64,000 nucleotides of DNA from Malania oleifera. Lineage: Eukaryota; Streptophyta; Magnoliopsida; Santalales; Ximeniaceae. Below, one piece after another: positions 10,940-25,000 of this stretch. The first letter of the stretch is position 1. Each line of letters starts with the position of its first letter. Location of the stretch: contig NC_080423.1 in the NCBI RefSeq assembly GCF_029873635.1, forward strand, positions 108,113,988 to 108,177,987, given 5' to 3'. The notes under the pieces are model-generated. The model had not been told where the DNA came from and ran no database searches. It was given only the letters and a program-made list of their open reading frames with translations. The position numbers and the translations under genes were made by a program.

Positions 10940-13700
10940 ATCTCCACCTTAACGAATATTCACCCCTTAGGAGAAAAGAAAATATAACCCGAAGCTCCAC
11001 CTAAGACAATAGGTTTGGGCACCTCTCATCTAGCATTTGGAGACGCTAATTTATGTCCAAGTTGTGTTTGAACTTGTCTGTGGTAATGAACTTTGTCAAC
11101 GCGTCTGTTACATTCTCAGAAGTGTGAACTTTCTTAAGCAATAATTCACCAGAAGAAACCAATTCCTTGATCTTGTGAAGCCTCACATCTATGTGATTGG
11201 TACTTATATGATACACTTGGTTCTTTTCCAAATAAATGGCACTTTGTTTATCACAATGCAACTGAACTCCGCCTTACTGAATACTCAGTTCCTTGACCAA
11301 TCTTGTAAGCCACAAATCTTCCTTGGCAGCCTTAGCCACTACCATATATTCTAACTCAGTAGTAGACATTGCAACTAGGGACTGAACCATGAACCTCCAA
11401 CAATAGCCCCTTCCCCACAAGAGTGAAAACATACCTTGTGGTAGACCTTCTATCATCCAAGTCCCCTGCATAGTCTACATCCACATATCCCACAACTGAA
11501 GGATCACCTTATTGTCTGCTAAACACGATGTCATAGTCTATAGTACCCCTCAAGTATCTGAAAATCCACTTGACCACATCTCAATGTTGTCGTCCCAAAT
11601 TTGATAGAAACTTGCTCACCACACCGACAACTTGTGCCAGATCCAGTTTTGTACAAACCATAACGTACATCAAGCACCCCACTACACTGACATATTGGAC
11701 CTTGACATGTCATGAACTTCATCATCTGCCTTCAGGCACTGGGAGGTAGACAATCTAAAATGATTCACCAAAGGTGTACTCGCAGGTTTTGCATCATCCA
11801 TGTTGAACCTCTCTAACATCCTCTCAACATAGCTACGTTGAGATAACTATAATCTCCTGGAAGTTTTGTCCCTGCGAATCTTCATCCCAATAATCTTTTT
11901 GGTTACACCCAAATCTTTCATGTCAAATTCTTTACTCAACAGAGTTTTCAACTTGTTGACCTCACTTATATTCTTCGTAACAATCAAAATGTCATCCACA
12001 TAAAGCAACAGAAAAATAAATGAACCATCATCAAGGCTATTCACATAAACACAACAATCATACTCACATCTCCTGTAGCCAATTTGGATCATGTAGGAGT
12101 CATATCACTTGTACCACTACCTCAGAGACTGCTTTATCTCATAAAGTAATTTCCTCAATTTACAGACAAAGTGTTCCTGTCTAAGCTGATTGAACCCTTA
12201 TGACTTTACCATGTAATCAGTTCCTCTAAATCACCATGGATAAACGCTATGTTTACATTAATATGCTCCAAATGCATATCAAAATGCACTACCATACCCA
12301 ACATTGCCTTGATGGAAGTATGTTTGACCACATAGGAGAATATCTCATCATAATCAACTCCTTTCCTCTACGAGCAATCCTTTGCTAATAGACAAGCCTT
12401 TAATTTTTCTCCTTCTTTTTATGATACTGTTTCCTTCTTCTTATACACCTGTTTACATGCTATCGTTTTCTTCCCCTCTAGAAGCTCCACCAACCCCCAT
12501 GTCTAGTTCTCATGCAAAGACTTCATCTCCTCCACCATATCACCCATCCATCTACTCTTCTTTTGGTTGTGCACTACCTCTTGAAAGGTAGTAGGATCCC
12601 CGCTACTAGTAATAAGTGCATAAGAAACCAATCATCAAAACCATACCTAGGGGTGACCTGATAGTGCATCTGAGCCTGTTAATAGCTATACTCTGATGTT
12701 GCTAATTTCTTGAGTTAGGACTCCCTACATTTTGAACATTGTCATCTCTAGAATGAGGCTCTAGCTCCACCTGCACCACATGCTCATTACTATTGTAATT
12801 TTTTGGGACATGTTTCTCTTTTTCCTGAGTACGCTACAACATGACTTTCTTATCAAAAACCACATCTCTCCTAATCACCACTTTGTTTTCTTTCGAATCC
12901 TAAAGCTTGAAACCTTTCACCCTTTTCTGATACCCCATAAAGATATACTGTTTAGATTTTGCATCAAGTTTCAATCTCTCCTCACTAGAAATATGCACGT
13001 AAGTTGGACATCCAAACACTCTCAAAATAGAGTAGTCTACCACTCTACCTGTCCACATCTCCTTTGCTACTTTCCCATCTAGTGCTACCCCTGGTGACCT
13101 ATTAATAAAGAAACATGTTATATTCATTGCCTCTACCTAGAAATTCTTTACAAACTCTGCATTCAATCTGAGACACCGAACTCTTTCAGTTATTGTTACG
13201 TTTATCCTTTTCGCCACACCATTCTGTTGTGGTGTCTTATGTACTATGAAGTATCTCTTAATCCCATGCTGCTCGCATAACTACATGAATTTTGAATCTA
13301 TGTACTCAGTATTATTGTCAGACTTGAGGCATTTGATCTTCCTCCTTATTTGGTTTTCCATTTCAGTTTTCCGCAACTTGAACTTAGCAAACGTTTTTAA
13401 CTTGTATCACATGAGTACACCTAGACATTTCGTGAGTAATCATCGATAAAACTCACAAATTATGTATGTCCTCCTCGTGATGCTATCCTTACTAGCCCCC
13501 AAACATTTGTATAAACATGGTCTAGAATTTCCTCCTTTTTATGTGCAATTGTCTTGAAATGCATCATATTATGTTTTCCAATAACACAATACCTGCAGAA
13601 ATTCAGCTTGTATGTTTTGACACCCTTCAAAATATTTCTCTTACGAAGCTTCATCATCCCACGCTAATTGAGCCATCAATTAATTGGGCCATTAGATTTA
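10463..13700 (-). mobile_element. Ty1/copia element, partial, broken
   Basis: Minus-strand coding remnants appear in copia order. They are GAG-pre-integrase and integrase (about 13657 down to 12900, with FFINRSPGVALDGK and LRVFGCPTYVHI), reverse transcriptase (12092-11847, with the YVDDILIV active site) and RNase H (11471-11046, with STTELEYM and DALTKFITT). One LTR follows at 10463-10939, preceded on the minus strand by a polypurine tract. No gag and no second LTR are visible in the window. The reading is broken in several places, so it is an old, non-functional fossil. Confidence 0.85.
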
Positions 13701-13875
13701 TTCAAATTAGTTTTAGTTCATAAAAAAATTAAATTAAAAGATTTAATTCAATTTAATTTTCAAAGATTCAGTTTTAATAATGCCTTATAAATAATTTGAC
13801 ACTCAAAAATGTGTGACAAAATTTTAACATAGGGGCATGATGGCCTACCGCCACCTACTTATTTTGTCTATTAGT

Positions 13876-13915
13876 ATGGATAAAACGACGTTATTAGCAT
13901 GGATAAAACGACGTT
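13876..13915 (+). promoter_or_regulatory. Duplicated 17-bp motif upstream of RIO1
   Basis: ATGGATAAAACGACGTT occurs at 13876-13892 and again at 13899-13915, about 170-210 bp before the RIO1 start codon. Each carries an ACGT core. The position suggests a core-promoter or 5'-UTR element. A GAA-repeat purine tract lies at about 13971-13996 between it and the gene. Confidence 0.4.
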
Positions 13916-14084
13916 TTCTTAAATTGCCAAAATCCGCAGTGTACCCAAAACACATTCTTAAGAAAAGAAAAGAAGAAGAAGAAGAAGAAGAAGAGGAGAA
14001 AGGGCAGCAACGGCCGAGCGGCACCTAGTGTCGTTCCTTTCGCACGCACAATCATTTTTTGTCCTTCTTCGTGCTGAAGCAGAG

Positions 14085-17000
14085 ATGGCGACAGGAGTAG
14101 AGGCGTCCGCTGTTGTCGAAAAACCAAAGGAAGAGGATCCGCCAACGGTGGACGAAGGCGAAGACGAAGACGAGGACGAAGACCTCTCTTTCTCATCGGA
14201 ATCTGAAATCGGAGATGCATTGGACTGGTTGGACTCGAAGGACGACTTGGAAGATGCGGATGGAGCTGCTTTTACCCTCCACGCGAGGCGTCCAAACGCT
14301 CACGGAGGGCTTCTCTCTCGCCCTCAGTCGTCTCCGCTTCAGCCGCTCTCGAATCGGAACCAAAGGTTCTCCAACCACATCAAGGACTCGCCTTTGGAGG
14401 TATAGTAATTCTCTCAATAATGATGGGGCAATTGCCTTTCTCACACTGAAATTATAGTTTCACAACTGCCCGTCTAGAAATTTTTTGCCAGTTAAACAAA
14501 TTATTGTTCTACAATGTTCTACGACTCGAGTTCTTATAGATAGATCCCTCAAATTATCTTCTTTAAAATTGAAGACTTTGTAATGAGTTGCCTATAAAAA
14601 ATTGAGATGGATGGTTATTGCCAAAAGGCCTTTTTGGGTTACGGAACATCCGTTGAAACATTTGAATTAGCTTTGTAGAGTTATGTTGTGCCGAAGTACA
14701 AGGACATGGTTTGAAATCATTTGGTTAATGGCATTTCTTTTGCTTCATTCTTGCCAATATTGCGTTGGCTGGTACTTGGATTGTTGGGATTAGTTACACC
14801 TTCCAACGATTATTATTGTATTGGGATATAATATTGTTTGTAAGCATGTGAAGGCAGATATGTGCTTGTGAAAGTAACATTACATTTCTTCTTTTTTGGA
14901 ATTATATTAATTGAGATGGCAGGAGTGGGAGGGGAGGTTGAATATTGGCATGTCAAATTCCGTGGCAACTGCAATTCGTGAAAGTGTTCGAGTGATGGCC
15001 ATTGGTAAAACGAGAACTACTGACAAAGCAGATCGTGCAACTGTGGAACAGGTGAATAACAATTTTTCTTATTATGTTTGAATTGTTCGCATCAACTTGG
15101 TTGATGCATCCCCACTTCGTTGTGGGTATTTTTACTTAAAAAGAAAAAATATCTTTGTGTAATTTTTTAAATTTCATTTTAAAATTCCTGCAATGCATTT
15201 GTCCGTCTGATGGAAATAATGTATTTATGTTTAAATAAAAAAAAATCACAAAGCTTTTGAAGACCTTTTTTTTTTCATTTTATTCTAAAAACATGCTTTA
15301 TAGTGAGGTACTTTCCAAGTAGTTTGGGCTTTGGAGCAACCATGTTTAGCTAGTAATTTGTTTACTGTTTTTATCTAGTTATTATTATTATTATTATTAT
15401 TTATTAATTATTTCTTGTTATTATTATTATTATTATTATTATTTTATGGCTATTGAGATATTCCTGTCCCTCCCTCCTTTCCCTTTTTGTATTGCATTTG
15501 TGCTTGTTTGTGTGTATGCGTATGGTGGCTTTTTTGTTTTGGATAAAAAAAGATATATTAAGAGAGAAATAGAATACAAATTAAAGAGGACAAGAAGGCA
15601 AGAAATCCTCGATAAAGAAAACTAAAATAGAGAATAAAAACTGCCCACTAACCAAAAAACCTAATAAAATGCTACCTTAGAAAACCCCTTTTCAATCCTT
15701 TTCCATCATAGCTAATAGGCACTGCATATTAGCCAATTCCTGTTGTCCCTTCTTAGCCTTAATTTTACTATCATCCAAGTGGACGTCCTCTCCCACTTGA
15801 TCAGCTAAACCGTAAACCTTTTTTACCGAGCAGATGCTGAAGGTGAGATACAGAGACAAGCAAAATACCAGCCTCATTCTGTTCGATCTTGTGTTTTCTT
15901 CACCGATTCTGACATTCTCAGAAGCAGAAACTTCCTCTAAATCATCCACTGAAGGTGGACATTGAAAGGGCACATCACCCATTAAATCCAAAAAATCTTA
16001 ACCAAACCCAAGTTGTCTCACAAACCTCATCTATAAGCATCCCTCTGTCATAATCAAAATCACTACCTAGCTCACCACACTATCTGATACATCATATACT
16101 GCTTACTTTTTCTGTTTGCATCTGTTGGTCATTTTGAGTCCATGCTATCATGATTGACTGGGTCAAGAACTTTGTTTTGTGTTGTGTTTTTTCTTTTAAT
16201 ATCTGTGAATATTTTTTGTTATTTCCAGGCAATTGATCCTAGAACTCGTATGGTTCTATTCAAAATGCTGAATCGAGGCGTATTTCATGATATTAATGGC
16301 TGCATTTCAACTGGGAAAGAAGTATGCAATGCATCACTACCTTCATGTTGTTGTTAATTTTGAATCCTTTTAAATGCATTTAAATTTCATTTGATTGTGA
16401 TTGCTGCTTTTGAAGCCAGTGTATATGGGAAATGATTTCGAACATGAATCTATTTTTTTCATTCATTTTCCTTGGGGGTTGGGGGCGGATGGGTTGGTTG
16501 TACAGGCAAATGTTTATCATGCAACAAAATCTGATGGTCAGGAGCTAGCAATTAAAGTATACAAGACTTCTATTCTTGTATTTAAGTAAGTTCGACTACT
16601 CTTTAGCTTTTTGTAGTGACTATTTGCAGAGTGCATGAATTTGAGGCACTCTTGTAAACTCATATGAATTCATGATCATCCTAGGCATTTTTCTGTCAGC
16701 TAGACAACACGATAGCAGTCAATTCATTTATCAAATCATTAATCTCAATTGCAGTGTAGTTGTTATATGACAAGAACAAGAGGTGAGAAAGGCGATATAA
16801 AAATGAGATTTTATGTTTGAGCTAGCTCTTTGAAATGCGAAAGAGGTTGTAAACTTCATCTGCTTTTTATTCTCATAAGACTCTGTATCTTTTAATGGCA
16901 AGGTTGAATTCTTATACTGATATTAAATATGGTTGGTAAGCATTGATCTGCCAACCTTTAAGTTAGTTCTTACAGCAAGATTAATGGATGTAGAGCACTA

Positions 17001-19040
17001 GATTGTTGTGCTACAGCAGACAAGGGACACTTGAGCAAAAAATTTTAAATTCTGGTATGATGCTGTGATTTTTGAATATGTTGCTAACAAGTTATAGGTT
17101 TCATTCATCAACCAGTAGCATTTAGAATTGGTGTTAATAAGAAATAGGCTTAGAATTATTTCATGAAGGGTTTAGTCTGAGTAGGTTAATTGCTTCTCCT
17201 TGATCAAGCAGCAGAAGTTGAAATCTGTAAAGGAGAAGCTGGTTTGAATATTTTGGTAGCTATTTTGAATTTTTGAATTAGGTTCTATGGATTAATTTAG
17301 AACTTCTGTTTTGAGACATTGAAGCAACTTATATTTTCCTACACTGGAAACATGTTTTGGGTTTTTCATAGCTCATCTTGGTTTGAACTCTTTCATGCTC
17401 CCCCAGTTTTATGTTGTCATTCACAATGTCAGCTTGCAACTAAGTTCCATGTCTAGATGGTACATGTTAATGCTTATGTCACAGTGAAGTGATTCAGCTT
17501 TGTTTTTCTAAATTGCCAACTTCAGGGATAGGGATCGTTATGTACAAGGAGACTACCGCTTTAGATATGGATACTGCAAGCATAATCCTCGGAAGATGGT
17601 TAAAACTTGGGCTGAGAAAGAAATGAGGAATCTTTTGAGGTAAAATGCATTAGTTTTTCATAAGGGTATGTTGTGCATCATTTTACCTTGATAGCATCAC
17701 ACTCATCGACAATTATTATTATTTTGCAACGGTTGTGCTGCTAAAATGCTATTATTTGTTTAAGCTTTGTATGTGAAGAGAAAACCATGGGAATGTTTCT
17801 GTGGTTTACATGAATTTTAAACTGTAGTCTTGCTTTAGTAAATTTGAGTAAATAAATATATGCTTCTTTGTATTATGTGTTGGTTTTAGCTTGAATGTGT
17901 GCTTATTGATATTGGTGGTTGTTTATTTAGTTTGAACAGTTCCTCATTTATTAATTAAGTGATAGCAAATTTTTCCCTTCTTCATTATTCATCATCCACA
18001 AATGCTTGCAATGAATTAAATCATATTGAGGTATTTTTACCTCTATCTTCCCTTGTGTGATTTACTGTCAAATGCTTGCTATAATTTATAAATAGACCTT
18101 TTGGCCTTTCAGCTTGCACAATGAAAATCATGGGGACATTTTCTCCAAGATCTGATCCCTTCAACTTACTGAAAACAAGGTTTATTTCCCCCATGAATTA
18201 ATTGAACTAAATGATAAATGGGCACACAAAGTTGAGGCAGATGTCAACTTTGGCATTGACCTGAGGTCTTTAGACACAGCAGCTTTCCAAAATCTGTTCA
18301 TGATGGCACTGCTAATGTTGTACTGTGTTGAACGTATGTCTTTATCCATGTTTGAGTTTGCTTCTATGTGTTAAGGAACCAATATCTGGAATATTGATCG
18401 TTAATAAATTCTCAAGGGAGATTCCAAAGGTGCTTTAAGTATAGTGGAGGAGCCAATTGTTGAGAGGATTAATACAAATAAGGATAGTAAGAGATGGGAT
18501 ATTTCAGAGGATGATACTGTATGTAGTAGTGATTTTGAATGTGGCAAGAGTTTACTTTTGGATCAAATTCAGGAGCATCAAGGATTTTTTTTCAATTCTT
18601 TTTCGTGTTTTCTTGGAGATTTATCTTATGTGCGGCTTCCTCCTGTATGAGGTTTATATGGAATTAATATTTCTGTGGATGATGCTTCTAAAGAAGAACT
18701 GAAGGTAAAAGATGGAATTCTGCCCAATCCAGTTCAAGAATTTGTTGAGAAAGACATTCGAACTCAGAATTTGTTCGATACCTTGGGCCTAACGTTGTTT
18801 GAGCACGGAGGAAATGAAGTTAGGTTTGATGGTGGTAGATTTAAGGCGAAGAAGGTTATGAAGGAATTAGAAAATTTGAGGTGCTCGGTGAAGTATGATG
18901 TGAAGGGATTAAAGAGGGGCTTTCTTGGATAATTTCAACATTTTATTTTTTATTGTTAATACCTTTTTGTTCTTTGCTTTTATGTTTCCTCTTTCTTTTT
19001 GAGGATTTAGTACCCTTGCTTTGATTGTACATTCTCTTTC

Positions 19041-19073
<33 letters not shown>

Positions 19074-22000
19074 TTAATCACAAGAACAACAAGACTTAAG
19101 TCCCACTAGGTGGGGATCGTGGGTTGACTACATGAATCCTTTTCCACCAATTTACTCGATTGAGAGTATTTTCCTCCACTAGATTAAGAGCTATTAAATC
19201 CTTCATCATTATCTCATTCCACGTTATTAAAAACAATACTCTTCTTCACATGTGTTTTGGTAGGCCTATGTTTCAAATGCCCAAACCATTTAAGCCGCCC
19301 CTCCTTTATCTTGTCTTTGACTGGTGCTATGCCTATATTATTGCGTATGTGCTCATTCCTTAGTTTATCTTTTAATGTTATACCACTCATCTACCTTAAC
19401 ATTCATTTCTTGGTAACTTTTACTTTTTGTACATGTTGTATCTTAGTTGCTGACCATTTTGAACCATAAAGCGTAGCCAGCCTTATAGTTGTCTTATAGA
19501 ACTTTCCTTCCAATTGTAAGGGTATTCTACAATGACAAAACTTACTTGATGCACTCCTCCATTTTACTCGACTTGCTTTAATTCGATGTATTACATACTT
19601 TTCAATTTCCCCTTCTACTTGCGTAATAGATCCAAGATATCAAAATCTACCAGTGCTATTAATTTCTTGATTATCAAGTTTAATCTTCTTTCTATTACTC
19701 CTTACGTTATAGAAATTACATTCTACTTATCCCAAAATTTTTAGACTTTAAAGTGGTTCTCTAAAATTCTAACTTAGGTTCATACTTTCATCGACCAAGA
19801 CAATATCATCTATAAACAACATACACCAAGGGATCTCATTTTGGATATTCCTAGTGAGTTCATCAATCACTAAAGTGAAAAGTTAAGGACTCAAAATAGA
19901 ACCTTGATGTACACCTATTGTGATAGGAAAATCTCTAGATTCCCTCCTACAGTCCTAACACTAGTTACTATTCTATCATACATATCCTTAATGACTTCAA
20001 CATATCTACTGCATACCCCTCTCTTTTCTAAGTCCCACCAAAGAACTTCCTTAGGTAGTCAATCATATGCTTTCTTTAGGTCAATAAAAACCAATGCAAG
20101 TCCCTTTTCTTTTCCCTAAACTTTTCCATTAATCTTCTTAAAAGATAAATAGCTTTTGTTGTTGATCTCCTTGGCATAAAATCAAATTGATTCTCTGAAA
20201 TAATAATTTTTACTCTTATTTTTTGTTCAATTACCTTTTCCCATAGTTTCATCGTATGACTCATAATTCTAATTTTGTGATAGTTATTACAATTTTTATA
20301 TTGCCTTTGTCTTTGCATTAAGGTATTAACATGCTTTTGCTCTACTCCTCTAGCATTTTCTTAGGTTTTATAATAATGTTGAATAGATTAGTCAACCAAA
20401 TACTTCCTTTATCCCATAAACATTTCCAAACTTCAATTGGTATGTTATCTAGTCCTATAGATTTCTAACTTTTTTTTTTTTTTTTAAAGTCATCTTAACT
20501 TCAAGGACTTTAATTTTGTGAATAAATCTCCTATTTTTAGTCTTCTCCGTATTTGTCAGTTCCAAGTTCAATCTTTCATTTTTGTTTTCTTATAAAAGTA
20601 TCTTTGCCACCTCTCTTTTATGTTTTCTTCTCTAGTTAAGGCAATTATCATTCTCATGCTTTATACATCTTACATTACTTAAATCATTGCATTTTTTTCT
20701 TTAGCTCTAGTAAATTTAGAAATTTCTCTTTCTCCTTCTTTTTTATCTAGTCTAGTATATAAAGTATCATAGCTCTATGTTTAGCTTCACTAATAGTCTT
20801 TTTTGCATTTTTTCTTGCCTCTTTATACTTTCCAAGGTTTTCCATATTTTTTATAACTTTGCCATATTTTATACCAATTTCTTTTTGTCTAAAGACTTTT
20901 TGGACTTTTTGATCCCACCACCAACTTTCTTTACTACCTGGGATCTTCCTTTGGACTCACCTAAAATCTCTTTTGCTATCTTTATGATAGAGTTAGCTAT
21001 CTTATTCCAAACAATATTTGCATCTACCTTACCCCTTACTGTCCAATCACATTTTTGATAATTTTATTTTTGAATTTTACTATATTTTCTTCCTTCAAGC
21101 TCCACCACTTAGTCCTCTTGTGTTGATTATGTTACTTTTTTCTTCCATTTTTTTAGTACGTATATTTAATACCAGATGCTCCTCAAGTCGGCTTAGCAGA
21201 AAATCTTAAGAGACAATTTTGGGAAGATATGGATAGATACAAGGCATACCAGGAACTGAGAAAATATTTATAGGAGGAGATTTGAATGGATATTTTGGAA
21301 GAGATAATAAAAATTTTGAGAGGATACATAGAGGATATGGATATGGAGACAAAAATGAGTCTAGGGAGATGATCTTAGATTTCGCTATGTCTTATGATTT
21401 TAGTATAATGAATACTTGCTTTAAGAAGAGAGAAGAACACTTAATAACCTTTAAAAGTGGACAAAGTAGAAGTCAAATAGATTTTTTTTTAGCTAGGAGA
21501 GTAGATCGTTTATCATGCAATGATTGTAAAGTTATTCGAGGTGAAAGCCTAACCACACAACATAGAGTCTTAGTGTTAGATATATGTATTAAAAAATGGA
21601 AGAAAAATGATAAAATAAACTAGTGTAAGAGAACTAGATGGTGGAACCTAAAAGGAGAAAATATAATAAAATTTAAAGATAAAATGATCAAAGATGGGGA
21701 TTGCACTATAGAGGATGGGATAGATACAAATACTCTTTGGAATAGTTTAGCTAGCTCTATTAAAAAGATAGCAAAAGAGATTTTAGGTGAATCAAGGAGG
21801 GAGATTCTTGAATAGCAAAGAGAGTTGGTGGTGGGATAAAGATGTACAAAAAATCATGAAGACAAAAAGAATTTGGTATAAAACGTGACAAAAATGTAGA
21901 AACAGAGATAACTTTGAAAGATATAAGGAGGCAAGAAAAGATGCAAAAAAGGCTGTTAGTGAAGCTAAATATAGATCATTTAATAGTTTGTATGATAGAT

Positions 22001-25000
22001 TAGGTACAAAAGAAGGGGAAAGAGATATATTTAAACTTGCTAAAGCTAGAGAAAGGAAGAGTAAGGACTTAGAAAATGTAAAATATATAAAAAATGAAGA
22101 TGATATTGTCTTGGTTAAGGACGAAGTCATTAAAGAAAGATGGGGAAGTTACTTTAGTAAGTTGTTTAATGAAAACCATAGAAGACTAAACTTAGAATTG
22201 TCAAATGAGGAAAAGATTAAAAATATGAGATTTATTCGCAAAATTAGAGTTAACGAAGTTAAGTTTGCACTAAAAAAGATGAAAAATGGGAAAACTGTGG
22301 GACCAGATAACATCCCAATTGAAGTTTGGAAGGTGATAACGGAATTATATGGTTAACTAATTTATTTAATACAATTTTAAAAACTAAGAAAATGCCAGAT
22401 GAATGGAGGAAAAATACTTTAATACCTATATACAAAAATAAAGGAGATATTCAAAATTGTAATAACTATTGTGAAATTAAACTTATGAGTCATACGATGA
22501 AACTATGGGAAAGGGTAGTTGAACAAAAATTAAGGTTAGAAACGAAGGTCTCAGAAAATCAATTTGGTTTTATGCTTAGGAGATCTACCACATAAGCTAT
22601 TTATCTTTTAAGAAGATTAATGGAAAAGTTTAGGGAAAAGAAGAGGGACTTGCATATGATATTTATTGATCTTGAGAAAGCATATGATAGGATACCTAGG
22701 GAATTTCTATGGTGGGTTTTTGAAAAAAATGGTGTATGTAGTAGGTATACCTATGTCATTAAGGATATGTACGATGGAGTAATGACTAGTGTAAGGACTA
22801 TATATGGAGAAACTAGAGAATTTCCAATCACCATAGGTGTATATCAAGGATCTGCTTTGACTCCTTATCTTTTTGCTTTAGTGATGGACCAATTGACTAA
22901 GAGTATTCAAAAGGAGGTTCCATGGTGTATGTTGTTTGCAGATGATATTGTATTAATTGACGAAATTAGGGACGGAGTAGAGGCTGAGTTAGAATTATGG
23001 AGAGAAACTTTGGAATCTAGAGGTTTTAGGATAAGTAGAAATAAGACAGAATATATGAAATGTAATTTAGTAATGATAGGAAGAATATTGGAGACAAAGT
23101 TAAACTTGATGATGAATAAATAAATAACACTTGTAGATTTCGATACCTTGGATCTATTGTGCAAGCTGAAGGAGAAATTGAAGATGATGTAATGCATAGA
23201 GTTAAAGCAGGTTGGGTAAAATGGAGAAACGCTTCAAGTGTGCTCTGTGATCGTAGGATACCCTTAAAATTGAAAGTGAAGTTTTATAGGACAACTATAA
23301 GATCAGCTATGCTATGTGGATCGGAATGTTGGGCGACGAAGAAACATAATATCCAAAAAGTAAAAGTCGCCGATGTGAGAATGCTTAGATGGATGAGTGA
23401 TATAATATTGAAAGATAAATTAAGAAATGAACATATTTGTAGTAAGTTAGGTGTAACTCCTATAGAAGATAAGATAAGGGAAGGACGACTCAGATGGTAT
23501 GGACACTTGCAACGTAGGCCACATAGTGCACCTATGAGGAAGAGTGACTTAGTTACTGTGAGGGGCAGTAGAAGGGGTAGGGGTAGACTTAAAAATAACT
23601 TGGGAAGAGGTAGTGAGTAAGGATTTAATATCCTTAAATCTATCAAAAGAAATGGTCCATGATCGCATAAATTGGCGAAAAAAGATTCATATAGCCGACC
23701 CCACCTATTGGGACTAAGGCTTGGTTTTTTTGTTGTTGTTGTTTTTGTTGTATATCTAATACCAGAAATCTATATTGTGTAGCCAAACTTTCATATGAGA
23801 TAACTTTACAATCCTTACAAGATAGACGATCTCCCTTCCTAGTTAAGAAGAAATCTATTTGGCTTTTATTTTGCTCACTCTTGAAAGTTATTAAGTGTTC
23901 TTCTCTTTTTATAAAACAAGTATTCAATATAACCAAAGTGTAAGACATGGCAAAATCTAAAATTGTATCATCGGTCTCATTTTTATCTCCATATCCATAA
24001 CCTCCAAGTTTCCTCACATAACCTATATTAACCTTTTCAATGTGTCCATTCAAATCAACTCCTATGAATGTCTTTTCAAACACTGGCATCTCTTGTAAAA
24101 TACTATTCATATCTTCCCAATTGTCTTTTAAAATTTTCTGCAAAGCCTATTTGGGGAGCATGCACACTAATAACATTTAACTATCTCTAGGCCTAAAGCT
24201 ATCCTTATTTTAATTCTCCTATTCCCTATTTTTTTAACATCTACTACATTATCTTTTAGGTCTTTGTCTACAATAATTTCCACCCTGTTTTTATGTCTCT
24301 TTTCCAGTGTACCAAAGTTTAAATCCAGATTTTTTCCAATTTTTATAGCCTTGTCTCTTACCATATTGAAGGCAAATTACGTTAACTTTCCTTCTAGGCA
24401 TTGTTTCCATTATTTCCATGCTTTTGCTTGTAAGTGTCCCTATATCCCAAGTTGCTAATCTAATTTTAGTTTCTTGTGCTAACTTCTTAGCCCTCTCCCT
24501 TCTACACTGACTAGGTCTGTTCTCTTGACTTGAGTGGATTTGGTAAGAATTTATGATATAAGGATATGACAAATTTTATGCTGGTTGTCAACTACCTAAC
24601 GCAACCCTGCTCCTTTTTTGTGCTTGGGATCAACTGTGTGTACAAAGATAATCTGTGTCGCACAGGTAAAGTGTAAGTTCTTTTTTTTTTATTTTTATTT
24701 TTAGATGCAAAAACTTATTTTACATAGACAATAAAGGAAAAACTAAAGTGCTTATCATGCTAGTGCTTTTTGGGAATTTTTCTAGCAATTGCAGGTGAAA
24801 TCTTTTGTCACATTTCAAAAGTGGTGTTGAATGTGCTGGCATAGCTATGACATTGAAACCATGAATAAGGGAAAACATATATTCTATGAGTAAAGTCTCA
24901 TTTTATATATTCAGAAAATTAATTACTACCAGTTCAACAATGCTTATTTGATTGCTGATTTTTTTTTCCCCAAAAGAAGGGCAGATTTTTGTTTATGCTG

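Larger units (their letters stand above)
19072..24665 (-). mobile_element. RTE LINE (minus strand), split by a second RTE
   Basis: The 5' part lies at about 24665-23750. It has a 5' UTR, then an endonuclease with [34 protein letters not shown] and [10 protein letters not shown]. The RT part lies at 21176-19072, with RPSTT-like [19 protein letters not shown] and an active site that reads FIDD rather than FADD. The 3' end carries the RTE consensus-like CCCACCTAGTGGGACTTAAG. Several frame breaks and stops make it inactive. The plus-strand copy at 21177-23749 sits inside it. Both are in intron 5 of RIO1, so they are transcribed with the host gene. Confidence 0.8.

Noticed and set aside
13894-14444. 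Minus- and plus-strand frames around RIO1 exon 1
   Set aside because: Shadows of the GAA repeat and of the acidic N-terminal coding. The true frame is fixed by the kinase exons.
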